Below, in pieces: positions 58,378 through 64,000 of a DNA stretch of 64,000 nt. This DNA is from a virus: IMG/VR virus record IMGVR_UViG_3300025520_000001, positions 108,624 through 172,623 of that record; one strand, given 5' to 3'. A program made the position numbers and the translations under genes. The notes under the pieces were generated by a model. It searched no databases, was not told where the DNA came from, and saw only the letters and a list, made by a program, of their open reading frames with translations. Within the stretch, counting starts at the first letter, position 1. Each line of letters begins with the position of its first letter.

Positions 58378-58789
58378 CTTCGACTGTTCCGGCGACGCAC
58401 GTGTACTCCTTCTCCTCGAAGGCCGCAAGCGTGTTCTCCATGATGATGTCGATGTAGTGTGCTTCGATGTAGTCGATGGTGTTCGCATCGAGAAGGAGGA
58501 CCTTCTTCTTGGGGTCCTTCTCCAAGATGATCACCTTGGCGTGGTGCTGGTGTTCCACCCACATGTCGCCAACTTCCTGGCACATCTCAGTGAAGTCGTA
58601 TGGACCATGGACAGTCGAACAAAGGAATTTTACTTTGTTCGGGTCGCCTGTGCCAACAGCAACCATGTAGGTCTTTCCCTTGATGGGAGTGAGGTCCATT
58701 ACCTCAGCTTCAGCGAGGAATTCACGCTGCTCTTCGGTGACCTGCTCAACGGGTTCGAGTGGTGCTGCAACGCCCTGCGCATTCGACAT
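58352..58789 (-). CDS. Unknown acidic alpha/beta protein
   Basis: The protein has 145 residues, with Val/Ile-rich strands (KVIILEKDPKKKVLLLDANT) and acidic ends, well expressed by its site (AAGGAG 8 nt before ATG). GC-rich and codon-biased compared with the micro-genes around it. No family is recognised. Confidence 0.5.
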   Translation of the reverse strand: MSNAQGVAAPLEPVEQVTEEQREFLAEAEVMDLTPIKGKTYMVAVGTGDPNKVKFLCSTVHGPYDFTEMCQEVGDMWVEHQHHAKVIILEKDPKKKVLLLDANTIDYIEAHYIDIIMENTLAAFEEKEYTCVAGTVEDAPADERK

Positions 58790-58830
58790 GTGTACATCTC
58801 CTTGTGTTACGGGATCTTGTTTCGGAATTG

Positions 58831-59061
58831 TCAGCGGTACCAGTGTGGATATTGGGATGTAAGTCGCAACTTAATTAGAGTGTGCCAGAAGGCTACCCAA
58901 GTGTGGCCAGTCGCTCCACCCTCGTAATTGGGTCGAGTCATGGACCGCAAGTAGTGTATCTTACGATTCATCTTTCGCTTTAGGTAGTCATCGCGGCTCC
59001 TGCATCGTCGAGTCCGCTTACGGGCGTGGCGATTGTAGCGATGGTTAAACGGATATTTCAT
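58831..59061 (-). CDS. Small basic protein, possible array member
   Basis: The protein has 76 residues. The first 40 are Arg/Lys-rich and the end (HTWVAFWHTLIKLRLTSQY) carries the hydrophobic, Leu-x-Leu pattern of the array proteins. The start overlaps the upstream stop (ATGA). Confidence 0.45.
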   Translation of the reverse strand: MKYPFNHRYNRHARKRTRRCRSRDDYLKRKMNRKIHYLRSMTRPNYEGGATGHTWVAFWHTLIKLRLTSQYPHWYR

Positions 59062-59753
59062 TTCTTAACTTCTCGAGTATAGGAGCGAGGCTGCTCTCGA
59101 TATAGACGCCTATAAGCGAATCCACTGAGTTCATGCTCGACCTGCCGCTGATTGACATCGGTCGTGGTGATAAACCACCGGCCTTTTGCCTTAAACGCAA
59201 CCTTCTGCACAATGTGCTGCGCATCAATGCTAGTCCAGAACTTATCGCCGACCTTGAGACCCTTAAAGAAGGCTAAGTAATCGCTGTCATACTGGGTCGC
59301 CACTGTGATTCGCTTGTTGTGCTTGGTGATGTCAGACTTAAGACGCAACTTATCCTTGTGCGCCTTCATCGGGTCATACTCTGTCTCGAGCATGATTGCG
59401 TCGAGTTGATCTGGGTCCTGCACGAAATCCCAACCGGGCGGATAAATACGCGAAGCATACGTTAGATGTGTGGCTTCGGGTGGCAGCAGAAGCTCTCCTT
59501 CTGGTCGTCCTTCAGGATTCAATCGCTGAAATATGGCGACACCTTCAGGTGTAATGTGTATAACCTGGAACTTAACAGGTTCGCCAGTCGCTTTCTTTTG
59601 AAAAGAAGAATTATTCATCTGCATCAGGCACACATCACCGACATTAAAACGACCACATGCGCCCTTGATTGCCTCGGAGGCCTTAATATTGTTGTCTACG
59701 TTGTTTATCCACTCTTGCTGTTGTACAGTGAAACTTACATTATTAGCTGACAT
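59058..59753 (-). CDS. Unknown two-domain protein (paralogue of the gene at 54558)
   Basis: The protein has 231 residues. RFNVGDVCLMQM, LDAIMLETEYDPMKAHKDKL and FFKGLKVGDKFWTSI match segments of the gene at 54558 in order. A small-barrel binding protein is possible; no catalytic residues are seen. AGGAG lies before the ATG, which overlaps the upstream gene. Confidence 0.5.
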   Translation of the reverse strand: MSANNVSFTVQQQEWINNVDNNIKASEAIKGACGRFNVGDVCLMQMNNSSFQKKATGEPVKFQVIHITPEGVAIFQRLNPEGRPEGELLLPPEATHLTYASRIYPPGWDFVQDPDQLDAIMLETEYDPMKAHKDKLRLKSDITKHNKRITVATQYDSDYLAFFKGLKVGDKFWTSIDAQHIVQKVAFKAKGRWFITTTDVNQRQVEHELSGFAYRRLYREQPRSYTREVKK

Positions 59754-59997
59754 CGCTCTTCTCTCCTGAGATCAAGCGGTTGTACGCCGTCACTGAAGAG
59801 GAGGCGGCGAAAATGCACACAATGCCCAGCCCGTAGCTCACCCACTCCCAATTAGGGATTGGGAGAGCAAACAACCAAGCAGCAGCCGCGATAAATACAA
59901 CTGCATCCACTACTTCAATTCCGTGCTTGCCAATGAAAGGCTCGAGGAGCCAACGGCGAAACAGGAACAAGATGAAGAATACGATGAAACTAATCAT
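59743..59997 (-). CDS. Small membrane protein, unknown
   Basis: The protein has 84 residues and two to three transmembrane segments (FIVFFILFLF, VVDAVVFIAAAAWLFAL, YGLGIVCIFAASSSV). It is coupled by ATGA to the TS-family gene upstream. An alternative holin or an envelope modifier are possible roles. Confidence 0.5.
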   Translation of the reverse strand: MISFIVFFILFLFRRWLLEPFIGKHGIEVVDAVVFIAAAAWLFALPIPNWEWVSYGLGIVCIFAASSSVTAYNRLISGEKSDVS

Positions 59998-60725
59998 ACC
60001 TTTTCTCCTAACATCTTTTTAATGATTTCAGTGTCTTTCTCGTAAGCGTGCATACTGTGTGCAATATGCGTATATTTACCCTTTTCCAAGTCAGGATAAG
60101 TAGGCTTGAGTTCTTGCAGCATCTTGTCGATTAGGCTGCAAAACCACGGCAAGTCATACACTAGACCAAGCACAACGTCATTCGACCGCATGACAATAGT
60201 TAGATTTAGCTTATTTTCACGAATCAGCCAATTGCCAGTGAGCGTACAGACCTGATCCTTGTTTCCAATCCATTTGTGTTCGGGAAGGGCAAAATGCATC
60301 ACAGCCTGGCGAGTGTCCTTGTCAGCAATAAGTGACTCTTTGGCCCACTCCCACGGAGTCATGGCTCGGTCGCTGAAATTGCTTGAACAGCTGTAGTACT
60401 TCCATAAGAGATGTCCATAAGCCGAGTTGATAGTGCCGTCCGGATTTGCAAGCTTACTCCAAAACTTACTAGCCGCAGCGAAGTCAACAACTCTATTAGT
60501 CCCATTATCATATAGAGCGACTTCCTTCGCTGTGTAGTCTGCGATAATTTGGTTTCTATTTTCATCAGCAGTCTGAATCGGTTCAGAAGTTGGATTTAAG
60601 ACAGAGAATGAGTAGTCTACCTTTTCTCTAATAGGAAGACCTCTGGGTGCTGCCTTGTAGTCGGGATTGTTAAATACGTCTCGCAAGACTTCGCGGTACG
60701 CTTCATGTGTAGTTTGATAGTTCAT
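59994..60725 (-). CDS. Thymidylate-synthase-family protein, dCMP-type (hydroxymethylase or methylase)
   Basis: The protein has 243 residues (T4 dCMP hydroxymethylase has 246). The catalytic Cys is Cys160 in KDQVCTLTG, and RSND (180 to 183) matches RSCD of thymidylate synthase. LGLVYDLPW aligns with LGLPFNIAS, so Asp191 replaces the Asn (E. coli Asn177) that selects uracil. This Asn-to-Asp change marks dCMP enzymes. All positions keep the same offset of 14 from E. coli ThyA. It probably makes a 5-substituted dCMP. Confidence 0.75.
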   Translation of the reverse strand: MNYQTTHEAYREVLRDVFNNPDYKAAPRGLPIREKVDYSFSVLNPTSEPIQTADENRNQIIADYTAKEVALYDNGTNRVVDFAAASKFWSKLANPDGTINSAYGHLLWKYYSCSSNFSDRAMTPWEWAKESLIADKDTRQAVMHFALPEHKWIGNKDQVCTLTGNWLIRENKLNLTIVMRSNDVVLGLVYDLPWFCSLIDKMLQELKPTYPDLEKGKYTHIAHSMHAYEKDTEIIKKMLGEKV

Positions 60726-61291
60726 AGTTTATTTCTTATGTAGCTTTCTATTGCTTCCCACTCATACCCATCCTTATGGATTCGACGCGTTTCTAAGGGA
60801 GCATGCGTATTATACGGATAAGAAATCGTGATCAAGTGGGCCTTGGGGTGCGCCTTCTTATAGGCTGCGAGATTCTCAACCTTATCGTCAATAAGGACAT
60901 CCGCTGCCATGAGGTGTTTATCACGTAAGAACCAGAGCTTTTGGCTACTATCAAACCAAGGCATCATTGCCTTGAACCATTGAAGAGTCTCGGCTGTGCA
61001 TACAATACCGTGTCTTGCAGTGACAACGTTCACATCATGACCGGCATCATGCAGCTTCTTTAGGAAAATGTCGGCATCTGCCATCATCGGCAGGTGAGCT
61101 GTAAAGCCAGGCTCATTGAGCGGAGCCATCAAGTCCGCCACTGGCACCTGGTCCAGTGGCGGACACTCATTAAGGTTCCATTTGGTGATGTCACTTACCT
61201 TGGCCTTCACTCCCGTTGTCTCGTGGATGCGTTTCAACCATGCAGGTAACGTATCTGTAATAATGCCATCGACATCGACCAAAATTCTCAT
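60722..61291 (-). CDS. 5'(3')-deoxyribonucleotidase-like HAD phosphatase
   Basis: The 189-residue protein starts RILVDVDGIITD, with the two Asp of the HAD motif I (8 and 10), TARHG as motif II and DVLIDDKVENLAAY as motif IV. It matches the NT5C group, which removes the phosphate from deoxynucleoside monophosphates. It may empty an unwanted dNMP pool. The start at 61291 has GAGGAC upstream. Overlaps the TS-family gene (ATGA). Confidence 0.8.
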   Translation of the reverse strand: MRILVDVDGIITDTLPAWLKRIHETTGVKAKVSDITKWNLNECPPLDQVPVADLMAPLNEPGFTAHLPMMADADIFLKKLHDAGHDVNVVTARHGIVCTAETLQWFKAMMPWFDSSQKLWFLRDKHLMAADVLIDDKVENLAAYKKAHPKAHLITISYPYNTHAPLETRRIHKDGYEWEAIESYIRNKL

Positions 61292-61304
61292 TTGTCCTCG
61301 TTTA

Positions 61305-61475
61305 CTATAATTCAGCTTCCCAGCGTTCCACAAATGCTCTACAACGCTGGGAAGCAACTACAAAGTTTGCTGCTGTGTCAAAAGAAATTAACTGAAACCT
61401 GTATAGCAGTATGAATAGTGCTCGCGTTGCTTTTTCTGGCTGCCATGTTTTAGCGCTTTTTAATGTTGGGCGCAC
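61305..61475 (-). CDS. Micro-protein, array-like, 56 residues (GTG start)
   Basis: The core ATRALFILLYRFQLISF, then DTAANFVVASQRCRAF, aligns with the four-member array at 57 kb (RAVSYVLYLGRVLNLW, DAFNFASSALRYF). No ATG is in frame; GTG at 61475 is the likely start and lies inside the upstream micro-gene. This separate copy supports a true family. Confidence 0.4.
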   Translation of the reverse strand: MRPTLKSAKTWQPEKATRALFILLYRFQLISFDTAANFVVASQRCRAFVERWEAEL

Positions 61476-61578
61476 GAGGTATTAGTTCCACCATTTCTGC
61501 AATTGATAATTCCGACGAGTGCAAATCCAGCTGTTGGGTAAACTGCAGAAAGAATAAGATATACCCATATGCTGACAT
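61450..61578 (-). CDS. Micro-protein, 42 residues
   Basis: It has a hydrophobic start (SAYGYILFFLQFTQQLDL) followed by an acidic helix and a basic end. The ATG lies one base after the stop of the nucleotidyltransferase gene. Function unknown. Confidence 0.4.
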   Translation of the reverse strand: MSAYGYILFFLQFTQQLDLHSSELSIAEMVELIPRAPNIKKR

Positions 61579-61579
61579 T

Positions 61580-62572
61580 TCAACTACGGACTGCTGACCA
61601 ATGTGCATTAGAAACCAACTCATCCATCAAGGTGTGATTGGGCTTATGCGTCAGTGTTGACTTTGCTTCTGCATCTTTGATGTCAGCAAGTCCCTGATCG
61701 ATCAGGGCTTCAACCTGTTCGTACGGCAACTCACCTTTACGGATTGCTAATAGCAACGGCGCTTCAGGTCGAGGAAAGGTGATGTGTCCGGTGAGAAGAA
61801 GCTCCTTGGCCTCTGCTGCAATTCGGACTGCATGCATAGTTGCTTTCCAGTCCACGCCATTTGCTGATTGAGCTAGTCGAGCTCGATGACCGTACTTATC
61901 TACGACAAACTGAAAAACTTGACGGGCGTAGTCAACAGTGCAGGTATAGCTCACCTTTCTGTTGGCAAGCTGCAAATGCGGAATGTCCTTAAGTTCATTC
62001 ATTCCGCCGGGCGAAGGAACCATAACTACTTCGGCTTCTTTGGAGTTGGCTAATTGCACTAATTCAGCAATCTCGTTAGCGTAGTTACCTAGTTCAGCCT
62101 TCCCACTCCAATCCTTCATGGCTGCCATGAAGAGATTCAGTGCAGAAAGCCTATCACCCTTGTTGCCGTACTTGGCAGCTTGTGCCTTAGTGTAACCCAC
62201 AAAGGCGTTAGTTCCCTTGTGAATCAAGTGTTGGCGGTTGTCCACGATCTCGAGCCAGCGATCATGTACAGGAACATTGCTGCAGTAGAAGCGCCTTGGA
62301 GTAAACAACATGTCCAGCGCTACAGTTTGACCCTGGCGGATGAGTTCCATGTATGTTTGGAACGAGAATGACTCATCATCCACATCCTCAGCGGTATTTC
62401 GCTTGGAATCATCCTTTTTGGTGGAGTTCCGAATGTGCTTAGAGGCTCGTTGCATTACGAGGTCTTGAGCGTCAGGGATAAAAACTCCCTTATAGTCTTG
62501 GTCAGAAGACGGAAGGTTGGTGCCATAAACATGGCTACCGAACATCATTTTTACTAGTTGAAGATTTGGCAT
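61580..62572 (-). CDS. Nucleotidyltransferase (RlaP / polymerase-beta-like)
   Basis: This 330-residue protein has GSHVYGTNLPSSDQDYKGV near residues 12 to 30, the G-S-x(n)-D-x-D signature of polymerase-beta-type nucleotidyltransferases. It is of the type found with RNA repair systems (RlaP family). The rest is helical and conserved-looking. It probably adds a nucleotide to RNA ends or another acceptor. It lies in an operon with an RNA ligase. The start at 62572 has AGAGG upstream. Confidence 0.7.
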   Translation of the reverse strand: MPNLQLVKMMFGSHVYGTNLPSSDQDYKGVFIPDAQDLVMQRASKHIRNSTKKDDSKRNTAEDVDDESFSFQTYMELIRQGQTVALDMLFTPRRFYCSNVPVHDRWLEIVDNRQHLIHKGTNAFVGYTKAQAAKYGNKGDRLSALNLFMAAMKDWSGKAELGNYANEIAELVQLANSKEAEVVMVPSPGGMNELKDIPHLQLANRKVSYTCTVDYARQVFQFVVDKYGHRARLAQSANGVDWKATMHAVRIAAEAKELLLTGHITFPRPEAPLLLAIRKGELPYEQVEALIDQGLADIKDAEAKSTLTHKPNHTLMDELVSNAHWSAVRS

Positions 62573-62723
62573 AATACCACCTCTGTGCAAAGTCATATTC
62601 CTCTGAGATGTACATATCCCACTGGGGTATCTCAGGAAACAAATAGACGTATACGTAAATTAGCTTGTCCAGTAGACGAGCCATTTCATCTATTTTAGCT
62701 CGTCTACTTTCTGTTGGGTGCAT
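62535..62723 (-). CDS. Micro-protein, LFP array, copy 3
   Basis: The protein has 62 residues with LLDKLIYVYVYLFPEIPQW, then EEYDFAQRWYYAKS. It shares an L-F-P turn after a hydrophobic helix with the two upstream micro-genes. A start at 62684 is an alternative. It overlaps the nucleotidyltransferase start by 38 nt. Confidence 0.45.
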   Translation of the reverse strand: MHPTESRRAKIDEMARLLDKLIYVYVYLFPEIPQWDMYISEEYDFAQRWYYAKSSTSKNDVR

Positions 62724-62847
62724 GCTTTAATGCGAGATCAGTCCACTTTGATTCATAGGGATACCCATATATTTTAGGGAAAAGAGTCCCCATCATTCTA
62801 ATGAAACGCCATGTTGCTGCTAAACCATGTACCCGTTTATCTTCCAT
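62704..62847 (-). CDS. Micro-protein, LFP array, copy 2
   Basis: The protein has 47 residues: TWRFIRMMGTLFPKIYGYPY, then WTDLALKHAPNRK. It aligns with both neighbours at the L-F-P-[EK] turn. The ATG (or the one just before it at 62850) lies inside the upstream gene; the end overlaps the next by 20 nt. Confidence 0.45.
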   Translation of the reverse strand: MEDKRVHGLAATWRFIRMMGTLFPKIYGYPYESKWTDLALKHAPNRK

Positions 62848-63004
62848 CATGGCGTTTCACAAACGCTAGCCACGGACCGGTACCAACATACCTAAACCAT
62901 CCACGCTTGGGAAACAATGAGTTCATCACGTTGAGTAAAGCATAAGTGCTTGTCAGCCCGCTGAGAACGTCAACTTGGGGACGAACTTCACTTGTTGTTT
63001 TCAT
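62837..63004 (-). CDS. Micro-protein, LFP array, copy 1
   Basis: The protein has 55 residues: STYALLNVMNSLFPKRGWF, then GPWLAFVKRHDGR. It starts 3 nt after the RNA ligase stop. The three copies are chained by overlaps. Confidence 0.45.
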   Translation of the reverse strand: MKTTSEVRPQVDVLSGLTSTYALLNVMNSLFPKRGWFRYVGTGPWLAFVKRHDGR

Positions 63005-63007
63005 TAC

Positions 63008-64000
63008 TTAGTGAAAGTCGGTGTTGTCTTCAAGGTAGTAAGCATCACTGATGCTCTTGAGCACCTTACGTCCGCAAATGGACTCTTCATCTACGACCGA
63101 CTTGACAACGACGCCCTCACGAACCTTCTGGCCACCAATAGTCGAGTCGCCATCGCGATGCTTCATGTGGACCTCAGCGCTCCACGGACCGACGTACAGC
63201 TTAGGCACAGGCTCGAAGCCGCGGTTGCTACACCAGCGAGCGAATGCCGGGTAGTCCAAGAACTTGCCATCCACCATAACGTCGTAGACATAGAACTTGT
63301 GCTCGCCTTCCTTGCAACCGTATGAGTAGTTCTTCTGGATGTTGTGGCCAACAATTTCGCCGTAGATGCACTCACCCGGTAACAGACGCTCTTGAATGTT
63401 CTCCTGCTTGAGAATTTTGCTGTAGACATCCTCGGCGTACCAGCTCTTGTTGCTGCCCGTGTGAAGCTGGACATTGCGCGAGCCATACACGAACTGATGC
63501 GACTTCACAATTCCCCATTTAGCGAGCTGGCCCATCACTGCCGTGCGCAGAGGCGCCAAGAAGCCTTCGTAGTGGCGAGGAACGTAGCCGAAGCGAGCCG
63601 AAGTACCGTGAAGCTTCTCGCTGATGTAAACCATCTCGCCTTCCTTGAAGACGTTCGTGTACCACTTGATGTTCTCGATGTCTGTGTACTTCTTGAAGTT
63701 CGGGTTAATCTGGTTCTTGCTGGCCTTCTTGGTATTATTAGTCGAACCAGCGAACTCAGGCTCAGGCGGCTCGTACTTGGTGATGTTGAGAAGACTTGCG
63801 AAATCATCACCAAGAAGAATGTCACTTTCAACCCAGTCGCTTCCGCCCGCTGCTTGGGCATTCAGTTCCGCGACCACTTCACTAAGCGGAATCAGCATGC
63901 CCTGCGACATCTGACCACGAATCTTGATCGAACGAATCCGACCCTTTTTGAGGGTGATCTTCGACCCAGGAGGAAACAGGCGCTCCTCAAGTGAGTTAGG
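63008..64000 (-). CDS. RNA ligase (Rnl2/DRB0094-like), N-terminus outside window
   Basis: At least 330 residues are present, and the frame is open through the right edge. The nucleotidyltransferase motifs are in order: motif I SEKLHGTSARFG (Lys that takes AMP), VYGSRN, GECIYGEIVG, VYDVMV and GVVVKS. The part before the ATG at 63910 (FPPGSKITLKKG, RSIKIRGQMSQGMLIPL) is clearly coding and matches the N-terminal OB domain of the Deinococcus DRB0094-type ligases, so the true start lies outside. It seals RNA breaks; with the nucleotidyltransferase it suggests repair of cut tRNAs. Confidence 0.88.
   Translation of the reverse strand, partial: PNSLEERLFPPGSKITLKKGRIRSIKIRGQMSQGMLIPLSEVVAELNAQAAGGSDWVESDILLGDDFASLLNITKYEPPEPEFAGSTNNTKKASKNQINPNFKKYTDIENIKWYTNVFKEGEMVYISEKLHGTSARFGYVPRHYEGFLAPLRTAVMGQLAKWGIVKSHQFVYGSRNVQLHTGSNKSWYAEDVYSKILKQENIQERLLPGECIYGEIVGHNIQKNYSYGCKEGEHKFYVYDVMVDGKFLDYPAFARWCSNRGFEPVPKLYVGPWSAEVHMKHRDGDSTIGGQKVREGVVVKSVVDEESICGRKVLKSISDAYYLEDNTDFH

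Noticed and set aside
62975-63994. Plus-strand frames opposite the RNA ligase
   Set aside because: They overlap a confidently identified ligase and have no similarity to anything known.
1-64000. CRISPR array, integrase or lysogeny repressor
   Set aside because: No regularly spaced repeats, tyrosine or serine recombinase motifs or CI-like repressor were seen in the window.

Overview
The window is a segment of the genome of a large tailed double-stranded DNA bacteriophage (Caudoviricetes). It holds a terminase, portal, prohead protease, scaffold-like protein and major capsid protein, fibre-like beta-helix and LamG proteins, a phage-type DNA replication and recombination set, five HNH endonucleases, and about twenty tiny genes packed with stop/start overlaps. 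The host cannot be named from the sequence. Translation signals are mostly AGGAG-like. No integrase, repressor or CRISPR array was seen. Both ends are cut: a GroEL-type chaperonin is open on the left and an RNA ligase is open on the right.

Layout. (1) 0-16 kb, plus strand: GroEL C-terminus, SbcC/gp46-like ATPase, small HNH and hypothetical genes, a small phosphoesterase, a DnaE-type DNA polymerase, a gp32-like single-strand binding protein, a possible UvsY-like mediator, RecA/UvsX and the SbcD/gp47-like nuclease. (2) 16-30 kb: packaging and head genes (small and large terminase, portal, protease, scaffold candidate, capsid protein). They are interrupted by a minus-strand IMP dehydrogenase/GMP reductase homologue, an HNH gene, a nucleotide kinase-like gene and two minus-strand head-associated genes, one of them the protease. 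(3) 30-52 kb: fibre or beta-helix proteins, peptide deformylase, one odd tRNA, three micro-genes, a Pth2-like gene with a frame break at its start, a second dTMP-kinase-like gene, a T5 A1-like phosphoesterase, then a structural block (connector-like protein, a protein with a sigma-70 region-2-like segment, coiled-coil proteins, LamG/beta-helix adhesins). (4) 52-64 kb: a short plus-strand lysis-like pair, then a long minus-strand operon. Most genes in that operon overlap their neighbour by ATGA or TAATG. It encodes nucleotide metabolism (dCMP deaminase, a ThyX homologue lacking its signature, a thymidylate-synthase-family protein with the dCMP-type Asp, a deoxyribonucleotidase, a UDG-like protein), a lytic transglycosylase, RNA repair (RNA ligase, nucleotidyltransferase) and many micro-proteins.

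How the parts fit. DnaE, SSB, RecA and SbcCD form a replication and recombination module. The pyrimidine enzymes suggest control of the dCMP/dUMP/dTMP pools, possibly with a modified cytosine in the genome. tRNA, deformylase, Pth2 and the RNA-repair enzymes point to defence or maintenance of translation. Several isolated genes have a -10-like hexamer 6 to 8 nt before the ATG and no clear ribosome binding site, suggesting leaderless transcripts. Extended -10 boxes (TGnTATAAT) recur in short intergenic gaps.

The least explained part is the set of micro-protein genes on both strands. They share a pattern (aliphatic/aromatic helix, often ending in Leu-x-Leu-Trp, followed by an Ala-rich or aromatic tail) and occur in tandem at several separate places.
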